NCBI GenBank assembly: GCA_022843165.1
Contig: JALHOD010000022.1
Coordinates: 1 to 57,179 of the forward strand
DNA from: Pseudorhodoplanes sp.
GTDB taxonomy: Bacteria; Pseudomonadota; Alphaproteobacteria; Rhizobiales; Xanthobacteraceae
Direction of reading: 5' to 3'
DNA length: 57,179 nt
Shown here: piece by piece, positions 32,325 to 41,366 of the stretch
How the letters are laid out: every line of letters begins with the position of its first letter
Numbering within the stretch: the first letter of the stretch is position 1
The notes under the pieces: model-generated
What the model was told of the DNA's origin: nothing
Databases searched by the model: none
The model's input: only the letters and a program-made list of their open reading frames with translations
Made by a program: the position numbers and the translations under genes

Positions 32325-33302
32325 TCACGCCTGCTGGATCGCGGACAATATCCACTGACCGCCCGGCGACCGCAGGAAGGTCCACAATTCGGTCGCTTCC
32401 TGCTTTTGATCGGACCCTTCGACGATTTTTCCGCTGGCGCGGTCGATGGTCTTGTCGACCAGCGAATAGCGCATGGCGACAGTGGCATACTCATTCGCAC
32501 CTTCGCGCCAAGCTTCCGCCAGATCACCCTGCTCGAGCTTCACGTCGCTCACCTGATTGCTCACGCCCTGGCTGGTAGTCTCAGCGAGCTCTTCGGCGAA
32601 ATAGCTCAGCATTTCGGGGGTCGCGAGCGTGCGCAGTTTGCCGAGATCCTCGGCGGAATACGCAGCCTGAACCTCGCCAAGCAACCGCTCGAAGCTGTTG
32701 AAGTCCGCTTCGTTGATCGCAACCTCGCCCATGGCAGCGCCCATGACCGGCGCGCCGCCACCGGACATATTGTTGCGGGCATGGGCGTTCGAGCCGTGCC
32801 CGGTCATGTCGCGCAGTGACGGACCGCCCGCGGTTGCATAGGCGCCGGCGTTGCGGCGCTGCCACCAGTTCCAGATCAGCCGCGCCACAATAACGATGAG
32901 CGCAATCTGCAGGATCAGACCGAGCATGGAGGCAAAACCTGCGCCCAAGCCGCCGAACAGTCCGTTTCCGAACAACATGCCGAGCAGACCGGCGCCGAGG
33001 AAGCCGGCAACCATGCCGCCGAGAAAACCGGGACGGCCGAACATCCCGCCCGGCTGCTGCGCCGTTGACGGCGCGCCAGCCGTTGCGGGGCGCTGCTGTT
33101 GCGGCTGGGTCATGCTGCGCTCCACCGGAGCCGCCTGGCGCGGCGCCGTCTGGGTCACCGGAGGGGCAGAAAAGGTGCGCGAACCGCGGCTGCCGAAGCT
33201 CTTGCCGCCGCCGACGCGCGCTTCGGCGTCACCCGCCAGCAGCACCAAGGCCGCCAGCACGGCGACAGCCGCCATCAGCCCACGAACGCGGTTCCAGATC
33301 AT
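32325..33302 (-). CDS. Tim44-like domain membrane protein
   Basis: A 325-residue protein. A signal/anchor (residues 8-27) is followed by a Gln/Pro/Ala linker, then a Gly/Phe-rich hydrophobic stretch (about 85-145: GGMVAGFLGAGLLGMLFGNGLFGG) and a helix ending at LIWNWWQRR. A C-terminal Tim44-like domain follows (about 190-325: EADFNSFERLLGEVQAAYSAEDLGKLRTLATPEMLSYFAEEL). Bacterial Tim44-like proteins (TimA group) are common in alphaproteobacteria; the precise role is unsettled. A strong terminator lies just behind. Confidence 0.88.
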   Translation of the reverse strand: MIWNRVRGLMAAVAVLAALVLLAGDAEARVGGGKSFGSRGSRTFSAPPVTQTAPRQAAPVERSMTQPQQQRPATAGAPSTAQQPGGMFGRPGFLGGMVAGFLGAGLLGMLFGNGLFGGLGAGFASMLGLILQIALIVIVARLIWNWWQRRNAGAYATAGGPSLRDMTGHGSNAHARNNMSGGGAPVMGAAMGEVAINEADFNSFERLLGEVQAAYSAEDLGKLRTLATPEMLSYFAEELAETTSQGVSNQVSDVKLEQGDLAEAWREGANEYATVAMRYSLVDKTIDRASGKIVEGSDQKQEATELWTFLRSPGGQWILSAIQQA

Positions 33303-33502
33303 AAATTTCCTCCCGGCTTATGCACTTCGGCAATTACCATTTGTATATAAGCGAGGTCGGAACCAACAAGAAGGCCGCCCCTTGAGCCGTCCTGCGGCAT
33401 CCTGCCGCTGTGAATGTGGCGCCCGCCGAAGCTGTGATTTAGGATGTCATTGGAAAGGGCCGCGACTCGACGGCCAAGGATTTTCGGAAAAAGAGATCAA
33501 CT

Positions 33503-33784
33503 ATGTCCCGTCTGTCTCGCCGCCTCGGCCGCAACTCCATCCGCGCTCTGTCCGGCGCCCTGCTCGGGGTGTTTTTCTGGTTCGGCTCCGGAGTCAAGGG
33601 CAACGATACCGGCGGCATCATCCCATGGACCCCCGGGGTTGAGGATTACGCCCTTGCGATGGTGTCCAATCACTGCGGACGCTACGGCAAATATGGCGTG
33701 ATCACCTCGGTCCACCCTTGGCCCGGTGATTATATCGGCTTTGCGTGCCGGCGCGGCGGACGCAGCGGCCCCATGTATAATTGA
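33503..33784 (+). CDS. Small hypothetical secreted protein
   Basis: A 93-residue protein with an N-terminal hydrophobic segment (about 14-32, after a basic start) and a mature part with two cysteines (SNHCGRYG and FACRRGG). Not a family I recognise. Confidence 0.5.
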   Translation: MSRLSRRLGRNSIRALSGALLGVFFWFGSGVKGNDTGGIIPWTPGVEDYALAMVSNHCGRYGKYGVITSVHPWPGDYIGFACRRGGRSGPMYN

Positions 33785-33892
33785 CCGACCCAAAAACACA
33801 GGCCGCAACTCGCGCCGCAAAATGGCCCAAGTTCCCCCGGGAACGTGATTGTGTATGAGCAGTTGGCTCCTCGCAAACAGAGGAGTCACCTC

Positions 33893-34171
33893 ATGCGAAA
33901 AATCCTGATCGCCATGTCCGCCGCGGTCGCCCTTTGCGCCGCCAGCATTGCCGCACCCTCGCCTGCTCAGGCGCATGCCTGGTGGGTGGTTCCGGCCATC
34001 GTCGGCGGCGTGCTGGTGGGTGGCGCTGCCATCGCCTCGGCGTCAAGCCCGTATCGCTACGGCTACGCGCCGACCTATTCGTATCGCGGCAATGTCGCGG
34101 TTCAGCCCCGGTGCCGCATCGTGCGCGAGCGTGTCCCGGGCGGATGGCAGCGCTATGAAGTCTGCCGGTAA
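33893..34171 (+). CDS. Small secreted Gly/Tyr-rich protein
   Basis: A 92-residue protein. Its signal peptide spans residues 1-27 (AQA end). The mature part has a hydrophobic segment (WWVVPAIVGGVLVGGAAIASA) and a Tyr/Arg-rich C-terminus with two cysteines (RCRIVRERVPGGWQRYEVCR). The ATG at 33893 has AGAGGAG upstream. Rhizobiales proteins of this type are annotated hypothetical. A good terminator follows. Confidence 0.6.
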   Translation: MRKILIAMSAAVALCAASIAAPSPAQAHAWWVVPAIVGGVLVGGAAIASASSPYRYGYAPTYSYRGNVAVQPRCRIVRERVPGGWQRYEVCR

Positions 34172-34188
34172 ATGCCCATTACGCTCAG

Positions 34189-34220
34189 ATGCCGGGCTGA
34201 CAATTCCAGCCCGGCATTTC
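34189..34220 (+). terminator. Rho-independent terminator
   Basis: A perfect 11-bp stem (ATGCCGGGCTG at 34189-34199, CAGCCCGGCAT at 34207-34217) with a 7-base loop is followed by TTTC. It lies between the small secreted protein gene and the converging end of cckA. Confidence 0.85.
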
Positions 34221-36784
34221 TATGACGCCATCGTTTCCTTCACCGTCGCAACCAGTTGCTTGAGGGTAAACGGCTTCGCCAGAAACGCGAATTGCCCGCC
34301 GGGGGGAAGATTCTTCTGGAAGGCTTCTTCCGCATAACCGGACACGAAGATCATCTTGAGATCCGGATTTTTAAGCCGCATTTCCTTGAGCAGGGTCGGT
34401 CCGTCCATTTCCGGCATAACCACGTCCGACACCACAAGATCGACCTCGCCGTTGCGGCGCTCCAGAACCTCAAGCGCCTCCACGCCGTTGCCGGCTTCCA
34501 GCACGGTATAACCGCGCGATGTCAGTCCGCGGGCATTGAGCGCGCGCAATCCTTCCTCATCCTCGACCAGCAGGATGGTGCCGCGTCCGGTGAGGTCGGG
34601 ATTGGCCGCCTGCGCGAGGCTGTCGGCGGCGGCCAGCGCACCGGCAATGGCCGGAGATTCCACCCGCTCCAGCTCCTCGCCGCCCACATGCCGCGGCAGG
34701 AAGATGCGGAAGGTCGTGCCCTTGCCCGGTTCGGATTCCGGATAGATGAAGCCGCCGGTCTGCTTGATGATGCCGTAGACCGTCGACAGGCCAAGTCCGG
34801 TGCCCTTGTTCACCTCCTTGGTGGTGAAGAACGGCTCGAAGATTTTTTCGAGAATCTCCGGCGGCATCCCGGTGCCGGTGTCGGTCACTTCCACCAGCAC
34901 ATGATCGGAGGCCGGCAAGCCGGTATAGCCGAACCGCGCCGCATCCGCGCCGGCGACGTTACGCGTACGCACGGTGAGGTTCCCGCCTTCCGGCATGGCG
35001 TCGCGCGCATTGACCGCAAGATTGATGATCACCTGCTCGAATTGCGAGAGATCCGCCTTCACCGGCCAGAGATCGCGGCCATGCACGACGTCGAGCTTGA
35101 CCTTCTCGCCGATCAGGCGGCGCATCAGGATGGTCAGATCCGAAAGGGCCTCGCCGAGATCCAGAACCTGCGGCCGCAGGGTCTGACGGCGCGAGAACGC
35201 CAGCAACTGGCGGACCAGCGACGCCGCGCGGTTGGCGTTCTGCTTGATCTGCATGATGTCCTGGAAAGACGGGTCGGTCGGCTTGTGCGCGTTGAGCAGG
35301 AAGTCGGTCGCCATCATGATGGCCGACAGCACGTTGTTGAAGTCATGAGCAATACCGCCGGCCAGCTGGCCGACCGTTTCCATTTTCTGCTGCTGCTTGA
35401 TCTGGTTTTCCAGCGTGCGGCGTTCGGTCGTCTCCAGCGCATAGACGATGGCGGACTCAGTTTCGCTTTCGTCGTCTTCAATGGCGGTGACAAAGAAGGA
35501 AGCCGCCCGGTCGCCATTGCCGGCCATGACCGCTTCGACCGGCGCAATATCGCCCTGCCCGTCCGCCGCTTTCAGGATCGCGGCTTCCAGCGCCGGCCGG
35601 TCGCGATCGGTCAGCACCGACAGGATATTGCGGATGTCGCCTGAGGGTTCGTCCTTCAGCAGCCCATGGAACAGACGCGCGAACAAGGCATTCGAGCGCG
35701 CGATGCGGCCATGCCTGTCGACCGTCGCAATCGCCATCGGCGTATTGTTGAAGAAACGCATGAAGCGCACTTCCGCCGCGCGCTGCGGATCGGAGCCGTC
35801 GGCGCGCGCGCGATTGAGGACAAGCGTCCGGGACGGACCGGCAATGCCGTCGGCGCCGAACGCCACCTTGTGAAACAGCCGGACCGGCACCGAGCGTCCG
35901 CTGCGAGTCTTGAAATCGAGGTCGAACACCTCCGTCTTCACATCGCCGGGCGCAGCCGACAGCGTCGTGAGCAACGATGCGCCCTCGCCCGACACGATAT
36001 CCGAGAGCTTGAGGCCCCCCGATCCGACCTGGGCGAGATCGTGATCCAGCCATGCGGCCAGCGTCGCATTAAGGTAGACGATGTCTCCCTTGGCATCGAC
36101 CGAGAAAAAGCCGGCCGGCGCGTGATCGAGATAATCGATCGCGTGCTGCAATTCCTGAAAAACGTTTTCCTGGCGCTCGCGGTCCCGGGTGACGTCGGCA
36201 ATATTCCAGACCGTCGATCGCGAGGCGCGCTTGCCTTCGCCCAGCGGACGAACCCGCATCCGCAGCCAGCGCGCGGGGCCGCCCTGCGGGTCGGCGATGC
36301 GCACCTCTTCCTGCAGGCGGCGGCCTTCGCGCGACGCCTTCAGCAGGCGGTAGACCGCTTCCGAGACATCCGGGTCGCCGATAAAGACCCGTTCGACCGG
36401 GCGCACATCCTTGGCGTCGACCGCGTCGATCAGCTGGAGATAGGGCGCATTGGCATAGACCACCCGGCCGCTCGGATCGGTGACAACCAGCCCGTCGAAC
36501 GCGCCGTCGACCAGGCTCTTGATCATGGGGTTTTCGGCATCCTTGCCGGCAAACCGCAGAAGGCCCGACGCCAGCGCGAACAGGGAAAAGACCCCGATGG
36601 TGGCCAGCGCCGCCAGCAGGAAAAGAATGTAAAGCCCGGCATCGGCCCGGCCGACGTAAAGCAGGCCAGCCGCCGCTCCGACCAGCGCGATCGCGACCAG
36701 GAGGACAAGACCTATGCTGCCGCCGCGTCCGCTGCGATCAACCGCGCCGCGCCCCTGATCCTCGCCGGTATCCGTCGTGGTCAT
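34220..36784 (-). CDS. cckA: CckA hybrid histidine kinase
   Basis: An 854-residue cell-cycle kinase. Two membrane helices (about 24-72) are followed by three PAS-like domains (about 90-200, 205-330, 335-455). Then come the dimerisation/phospho domain with His480 ([11 protein letters not shown]), an ATPase domain with [11 protein letters not shown] and [11 protein letters not shown], and a C-terminal receiver with Asp787 ([13 protein letters not shown]). CckA passes phosphate through ChpT to CtrA and CpdR. It lies 42 bases behind flhB on the same strand; flhB-cckA adjacency is also found in Caulobacter. Confidence 0.94.
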   Translation of the reverse strand: MTTTDTGEDQGRGAVDRSGRGGSIGLVLLVAIALVGAAAGLLYVGRADAGLYILFLLAALATIGVFSLFALASGLLRFAGKDAENPMIKSLVDGAFDGLVVTDPSGRVVYANAPYLQLIDAVDAKDVRPVERVFIGDPDVSEAVYRLLKASREGRRLQEEVRIADPQGGPARWLRMRVRPLGEGKRASRSTVWNIADVTRDRERQENVFQELQHAIDYLDHAPAGFFSVDAKGDIVYLNATLAAWLDHDLAQVGSGGLKLSDIVSGEGASLLTTLSAAPGDVKTEVFDLDFKTRSGRSVPVRLFHKVAFGADGIAGPSRTLVLNRARADGSDPQRAAEVRFMRFFNNTPMAIATVDRHGRIARSNALFARLFHGLLKDEPSGDIRNILSVLTDRDRPALEAAILKAADGQGDIAPVEAVMAGNGDRAASFFVTAIEDDESETESAIVYALETTERRTLENQIKQQQKMETVGQLAGGIAHDFNNVLSAIMMATDFLLNAHKPTDPSFQDIMQIKQNANRAASLVRQLLAFSRRQTLRPQVLDLGEALSDLTILMRRLIGEKVKLDVVHGRDLWPVKADLSQFEQVIINLAVNARDAMPEGGNLTVRTRNVAGADAARFGYTGLPASDHVLVEVTDTGTGMPPEILEKIFEPFFTTKEVNKGTGLGLSTVYGIIKQTGGFIYPESEPGKGTTFRIFLPRHVGGEELERVESPAIAGALAAADSLAQAANPDLTGRGTILLVEDEEGLRALNARGLTSRGYTVLEAGNGVEALEVLERRNGEVDLVVSDVVMPEMDGPTLLKEMRLKNPDLKMIFVSGYAEEAFQKNLPPGGQFAFLAKPFTLKQLVATVKETMAS

Positions 36785-36826
36785 ACGTCCCTTTGCCTCA
36801 AGGCCGCGGTGATCCGCAAGGGGCCA

Positions 36827-37903
36827 TCATGCCCGCCCCCGCCCGCCGCGCCGGAGATTCATGACATATCCGATCACCTCGGCGACCGCCCGATAATGCT
36901 CAGCCGGGATTTCCCCGTCGATCTCGACCGTGGCGTGCAGGGCGCGGGCGAGCGGCGGATTTTCCACGATCGGCACGGAATGGGCGGTGGCCACCTCCCT
37001 GATCTTGAGCGCCAGAGCGTCCACGCCCTTGGCGACGCAGACCGGCGCGTTGTCGCCCCGCTCGTATTTCAGCGCGATGGCATAGTGGGTCGGGTTGGTG
37101 ATGACCACCGAGGCTTCCGGGACCGCCGCCATCATGCGCTTGCGCGAGCGCGTCTCGCGGATGCGCCGGATGCGCGCCTTGACCATCGGATCGCCTTCCG
37201 CCTGTTTGTATTCCTCCTTGATTTCCCGCAGCGACATTTTCTGCTTTTCGTACCATTGGCGGTACTGGAAGAAGAAATCGGCGGCGGCGATGACGGCAAG
37301 AATCGCGACCACAAATCCGAGCAGCTTGAGCGCCAGCACCGAGGTCAGCGGCAAAATGGCGGCCGGATCGGTGGCGACCATGGTTTCCAGGCGGTCGCGC
37401 TCCGGCCAGAGCAGCATGGTCATGACCGTTCCCAGCAGCGCGATCTTGAGCAGGCCTTTGGCGAAATTCACCAGAGCGATTTTCGAGAACAGCCGCTTCA
37501 TTCCGGCAGCCGGCGAAATCTTGCTCAGCTTCGGCTTCATGCTTTCCGTCGACCAGACCAGCCGGTGCTGAATCATGTTGCCGGCGATCGCCGCCAGCGC
37601 GAGCAGCAGAAACGGAATGGCCAGAAGCGCGAGGACTTCGACACCAGCCTTGGTGGCAAAATGCATGATCCCCCGCCCGTCGGTGGGGATGCGGTGCGCA
37701 TTGGCCAGAATTCCGGCAAGGGTGGTTTTCAGGCCGCCGCCCATGGGGCCGGAAAACATCATCAGCAACAAGGTCGCGCCGGCGATCACAAACCAGGTCG
37801 AGACTTCCTGACTTTTCGCGACGTCGCCGCGCTCAAGCGCTTCCTCCAACCGTTTTTGGGTTGGGTCTTCCGATTTCTCGTTGTCGTCTTGCCCCTCGGC
37901 CAT
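36827..37903 (-). CDS. flhB: Flagellar export protein FlhB
   Basis: A 358-residue export-gate protein with four membrane helices in the first 210 residues and a cytoplasmic domain with the self-cleavage site Asn270-Pro-Thr-His. After export of rod and hook parts the cleaved form switches substrate class. It is in the flgB-flgC-fliE-fliQ-fliR-flhB run, with 12 bases between it and fliR. Confidence 0.96.
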   Translation of the reverse strand: MAEGQDDNEKSEDPTQKRLEEALERGDVAKSQEVSTWFVIAGATLLLMMFSGPMGGGLKTTLAGILANAHRIPTDGRGIMHFATKAGVEVLALLAIPFLLLALAAIAGNMIQHRLVWSTESMKPKLSKISPAAGMKRLFSKIALVNFAKGLLKIALLGTVMTMLLWPERDRLETMVATDPAAILPLTSVLALKLLGFVVAILAVIAAADFFFQYRQWYEKQKMSLREIKEEYKQAEGDPMVKARIRRIRETRSRKRMMAAVPEASVVITNPTHYAIALKYERGDNAPVCVAKGVDALALKIREVATAHSVPIVENPPLARALHATVEIDGEIPAEHYRAVAEVIGYVMNLRRGGRGRA

Positions 37904-37915
37904 TTCGCGCTCCGG

Positions 37916-38686
37916 TTACGAATAAGGAGCCAGCTGGCGCAAGACACCCCCGAGAAACTCAAGAAACGTGCCCATCATGACACTGACGACCAGAAGCAGC
38001 ACCAGGAAGCCGAGCAGAATGGATAACGGCATGCCGACAAAGAACACCTGCATTTGCGGCATCAGACGGGACAGGATGCCAAGGCCGAGATTGAACAGCA
38101 ATCCGAAGACAAGGAATGGCGCCGACAGCTGGATACCGACCTTGAAGGCGGCGGCGACCGTTTTTGTCACCAGCGATGCGACGTCGCCGGCAAGAAAGGT
38201 GGAGCCGGGCGCGAACAGCCGGTAGCTGTCGTTGAGCGCCGCGATCACGAGATGATGCAGATCGGTGGCGAAGACCAGCGTGACGCCCAGCAGGGTGAGA
38301 AAATTGCCGACAATGACGCTTTGCTGCCCCTGGGTCGGGTCCACGGCGGTGACAAAGCCGAGACCCATTTGCTGCGCGATCACCGATCCCGCCACCTGCA
38401 GCGCCGAAATGGTCAGTCGTGCCGTCATTCCCAGTACCGCGCCGATCAGCAATTCCTGGCCCAGCATGATCAAGACCGGCCCGAATTCGCGCAAATCCAG
38501 GGTATAGGCGCTGCGGTGCAGCGGCAGAAAGATCGCAGCCAGCACCAGCGCGATCGTCAGGCGCACCCGAACGGGGACGGTCAGCTCGCCGATTCCCGGC
38601 AACAGCATCACCATCGTTCCGATGCGGGCAAAGACCAGCATGAAGGCCGCAGCCAGCGACGGAAGGACGGTGACGTCGACGGTCAT
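37916..38686 (-). CDS. fliR: Flagellar export protein FliR
   Basis: A 256-residue membrane protein, about eight helices, with family regions MLVFARIGTMVMLLPGIGELTVPVRVRLTIAL and MLGQELLIGAVLGMTARL. With FliP and FliQ it forms the core of the export gate. It lies between fliQ (14-base gap) and flhB (12-base gap). Confidence 0.95.
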   Translation of the reverse strand: MTVDVTVLPSLAAAFMLVFARIGTMVMLLPGIGELTVPVRVRLTIALVLAAIFLPLHRSAYTLDLREFGPVLIMLGQELLIGAVLGMTARLTISALQVAGSVIAQQMGLGFVTAVDPTQGQQSVIVGNFLTLLGVTLVFATDLHHLVIAALNDSYRLFAPGSTFLAGDVASLVTKTVAAAFKVGIQLSAPFLVFGLLFNLGLGILSRLMPQMQVFFVGMPLSILLGFLVLLLVVSVMMGTFLEFLGGVLRQLAPYS

Positions 38687-38700
38687 GCCTCGTGCGGTCT

Positions 38701-38964
38701 TCAGCCGCCAGTGATGCGGCTGGCCAGTCGCAGCATATGCGCCTGCATGGCATCGGCCATGAAAGGCAGCGCCACCAGCATCGCGACAAACATGGCGAGA
38801 ATTTTCGGGACGAAGACCAGCGTCATTTCCTGAATCTGGGTCAGCGCCTGCAACAGCGAAATGGCGACGCCGACGAACAGCCCCACCAGCATCAGCGGAC
38901 TCGACACAAGAACGATTGTGATGATCGCATCGCGCGCGACATCCAGAACTTCAGGTCCAGTCAT
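38701..38964 (-). CDS. fliQ: Flagellar export protein FliQ
   Basis: An 87-residue protein with two helices (VARDAIITIVLVSSPLMLVGLFVGVAISLLQALTQIQEMTLVFVPKILA is the family core). Standard length. Part of the FliPQR export gate. Confidence 0.95.
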   Translation of the reverse strand: MTGPEVLDVARDAIITIVLVSSPLMLVGLFVGVAISLLQALTQIQEMTLVFVPKILAMFVAMLVALPFMADAMQAHMLRLASRITGG

Positions 38965-38994
38965 TAACGTTTATCCTCTCGTCCGCGAATGCCG

Positions 38995-39324
38995 TCAGAT
39001 TGGCATCCGCATGATTTCCTCATAGGCCTGGATCACCTTGTCGCGCACCGAGACCAAAGTCTCGATCGCGGTTTCCGATTCCGCCACCGCCGTCACCACA
39101 TCCACAACATTGGCCTTGCCGTTCACGGCGGCCTGCGATTGGGCATCGGCGGTGCGGCCTGCCTGCGCGACCGCGCTGACGGCATCCTTGACCATGGCGC
39201 CGAAACTGTCCGTGCCGCCGAGACCCGTGGCGGCCTTGGTCAGACCCGACGCGATCCCGGCGCCGGGATCGGTGAGTTTCGCAAGGGACGCATATGCATT
39301 CGCGGCGCCTATTGGTGATGTCAT
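38995..39324 (-). CDS. fliE: Flagellar hook-basal body protein FliE
   Basis: A 109-residue protein; the C-terminal DVVTAVAESETAIETLVSVRDKVIQAYEEIMRMPI is the FliE signature. FliE joins the MS ring to the rod. Eleven bases separate it from flgC. Confidence 0.93.
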   Translation of the reverse strand: MTSPIGAANAYASLAKLTDPGAGIASGLTKAATGLGGTDSFGAMVKDAVSAVAQAGRTADAQSQAAVNGKANVVDVVTAVAESETAIETLVSVRDKVIQAYEEIMRMPI

Positions 39325-39335
39325 GATTCTCTCCG

Positions 39336-39746
39336 TCAGGCCTTGAGGATTTCAAGCGTGCGCTGGATCATCCGCCGCGTTGCGCTGATGACATTGACGT
39401 TGGCTTCGTATGACCTTTGCGCTTCGCGCATGTCGGTCATTTCCACCAGCGAATTGACGTTAGGAAATTTCACGTTGCCTGCGGCATCCGCCGAAGGGTG
39501 TCCGGGCATGTGCTTGGTGGTGAAACCCGTCGGATCGTTGCGGATTCGTCCCAGCCCGACCGTGCGCGCGTCGAGCGCGCGATCGACCTCGCTGGTGAAG
39601 GTCGGAATTTTCCGGCGATAGGGATCGCCCCCCGCCGTCAACGCGGTCGAATCGGCGTTCGCGATATTCTCCGCGATGATACGCATCCGCCCCGACTGCG
39701 CTTTCAGTCCGGAGGCCGCGATCGCGATCGACTTGATGAAATCCAT
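39336..39746 (-). CDS. flgC: Flagellar rod protein FlgC
   Basis: A 136-residue proximal-rod protein. The N-terminal SIAIAASGLKAQSGRMRIIAENIANADST and the C-terminal NSLVEMTDMREAQRSYEANVNVISATRRMIQRTLEIL are the paired terminal helices of axial proteins. Confidence 0.95.
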   Translation of the reverse strand: MDFIKSIAIAASGLKAQSGRMRIIAENIANADSTALTAGGDPYRRKIPTFTSEVDRALDARTVGLGRIRNDPTGFTTKHMPGHPSADAAGNVKFPNVNSLVEMTDMREAQRSYEANVNVISATRRMIQRTLEILKA

Positions 39747-39757
39747 GATATCCTCCG

Positions 39758-40156
39758 TCAGCGTTTGCCGAGCGCGGTTTTCACCAGGCCGAGACCTTTT
39801 GCGTAGAGCGTGGAGGCCTGCTGGTAATCCATCTGGTTGGACGCCACCTTGAGCATCTCATCTTCCAGCGTGACCGCGTTGCCGGCCGGCCTGGTCTCGA
39901 ATCCACCGGGACGCTCCGGCCGGAACTTCTCCGGCGCGAATCCCATGCCCGCGATATGCCCGGGGTCCGTGCGGGTCAGCCCGACGGCCATGGCGACCGG
40001 CGCCGGCTTGTCGAAGCTTGGCTGGACAAGGTCGCGCGGCCGGAACTGGGGCGTGTCAGCATTGGCCACGTTCTCAGCCAGCAGACGCTGGCGTTCCTGA
40101 TGCCATTGCATTTTCGTGCGCAGCATCGAGAAGATCGGCAGTTCGGAAATGGCCAT
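39758..40156 (-). CDS. flgB: Flagellar rod protein FlgB
   Basis: A 132-residue proximal-rod protein with QRLLAENVANADTPQFRPRDL at the N-terminus and LEDEMLKVASNQMDYQQASTLYAKGLGLVKTALG at the C-terminus. It is the first gene of the flgB-flgC-fliE-fliQ-fliR-flhB(-cckA) run. A near-consensus CtrA box lies 67 bases upstream of the start. Confidence 0.95.
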   Translation of the reverse strand: MAISELPIFSMLRTKMQWHQERQRLLAENVANADTPQFRPRDLVQPSFDKPAPVAMAVGLTRTDPGHIAGMGFAPEKFRPERPGGFETRPAGNAVTLEDEMLKVASNQMDYQQASTLYAKGLGLVKTALGKR

Positions 40157-40194
40157 GACACCCCCTCAGCCCTGAGCGACGCGCGGCCCGTCCG

Positions 40195-40217
40195 CGCCCG
40201 GCAATCTTTGCCGGGCG
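40195..40217. promoter_or_regulatory. Perfect 10-bp palindrome in the flgB/fliO control region
   Basis: CGCCCGGCAA (40195-40204), TCT, TTGCCGGGCG (40208-40217). It lies between the near-consensus CtrA box and the flgB start, so it may be a regulator site or a 5'-leader hairpin of the flgB transcript. Confidence 0.5.
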
Positions 40218-40222
40218 TATGG

Positions 40223-40237
40223 TTAATGCGAGGTAAA
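40223..40237 (-). promoter_or_regulatory. Near-consensus CtrA box before flgB
   Basis: TTAA-N7-TAAA differs from the CtrA consensus TTAA-N7-TTAA by one base. It is 67 bases upstream of the flgB start. Confidence 0.6.
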
Positions 40238-40337
40238 GATTGCGATCCTCTCCCTGCCTTGAAACCGCCGCCAAATACCAATTTACCAAGCACACGAGAA
40301 AATGCCGCGGCACGTAAAATAATGCGGGCCTCGCGCT

Positions 40338-40352
40338 TTAAGAGTTTGTTAA
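40338..40352 (+). promoter_or_regulatory. Perfect CtrA box before fliO
   Basis: TTAA (40338-40341), seven bases, TTAA (40349-40352). It is 94 bases before the fliO ATG, and it is also in range to act on the divergent flgB promoter. Confidence 0.75.
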
Positions 40353-40445
40353 TATCTACGGCAGCAAATATTGCTGAAGGCTTAACAGATCGGGCGATTC
40401 ACGGCTCGGACAGCCCGATTGCGAGCGAGGAGCCTGTTCGATCCA

Positions 40446-41366
40446 ATGTTGGAAAGCCTTTTTGGCGCGGAGACGCCCCTCGCAGTGCGCTTTTTCATCG
40501 CGTTCATCGTCGTTTTTGCCTTGATCGGTGTGACAGCGTGGCTGGTGCGCCGTTTCGGCTCTGGTGCGCTCGGTTCCCAGAGTTCGCGCGGTCGCGCGCC
40601 CAGGCTGGCGGTGATCGAGGCCGGCGCCGTTGATGGCCGCCGCAAGCTGGTCCTGATCCGCCGCGACAATATTGAACACCTCATCATGATCGGCGGTCCC
40701 ACCGACATCGTGGTCGAGCAGAATATCGTGCGCGGGCAGACTGCCGGCCGCGAAGTCGCTTCTGCACGCGGAACCGGTGCCGGCGAATCCCTCCCACGCG
40801 CCGTGCCACTCGGTGACGAAACCACATGGCCACTGCAACCAGAGGTTGCTCAACGCCCCGCGCGCGCAACGCGTCCGGTCCCGGCCCTCGAAGACACCAT
40901 GCAATGGTCAATGCCGCCCGAGCCGCAGGTTGCGGCTCCCAAGCGGCAACGGCCCTCAGACACGCTCGCCGGCCTGGCCGCCGAATTGTCGGTCCGCCCG
41001 GGCACCCATGTAGAGCCCGACATCGCCTCCGCCCGCCCGGCGCCGAAAATCGAGCCGCGGGTCGAACACCGGGCCGAGCCCCGAATCGAACCCAAGATCG
41101 AATCCAGGTCAGAGCCGAAACTCGATGTCCGCGCGCCGCAGCCTGCAGCCGCACCAGCTGACACGTCCGACCAGAACCTCGCCGACATGGCGCATCGCCT
41201 GGAGGCCGCCTTGCGGCGTCCAGGCGCCCCGTTGGCGTCCACTACAGCCCCGACGGCCAAGCCCGCCACTGAAAAGCCGGCAGCGCCTGCAAAGCCCGAC
41301 AACGTGTTCGGCAGTCTTGAAGAAGAGATGGCCAGCTTGCTTGGCCGTCCTCCAGGGAAAACGTGA
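40446..41366 (+). CDS. fliO: FliO-family flagellar biosynthesis protein
   Basis: A 306-residue protein. One membrane helix (about 15-35) precedes a FliO-type domain (RLAVIEAGAVDGRRKLVLIRRDNIEHLIMIGGPTDIVVEQNI), and a long Pro/Ala-rich, charged tail follows. FliO helps assemble FliP. FliO proteins vary in length, and such tails are usual in Rhizobiales. The ATG at 40446 has GAGGAG at 40427-40432 with long spacing; a TTG at 40419 would add nine residues. It overlaps fliP by 4 bases. Confidence 0.85.
   Translation: MLESLFGAETPLAVRFFIAFIVVFALIGVTAWLVRRFGSGALGSQSSRGRAPRLAVIEAGAVDGRRKLVLIRRDNIEHLIMIGGPTDIVVEQNIVRGQTAGREVASARGTGAGESLPRAVPLGDETTWPLQPEVAQRPARATRPVPALEDTMQWSMPPEPQVAAPKRQRPSDTLAGLAAELSVRPGTHVEPDIASARPAPKIEPRVEHRAEPRIEPKIESRSEPKLDVRAPQPAAAPADTSDQNLADMAHRLEAALRRPGAPLASTTAPTAKPATEKPAAPAKPDNVFGSLEEEMASLLGRPPGKT

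Noticed and set aside
35666-38026. A 786-codon frame antisense to cckA, flhB and part of fliR
   Set aside because: It runs opposite three certain genes and has the composition typical of high-GC antisense frames.
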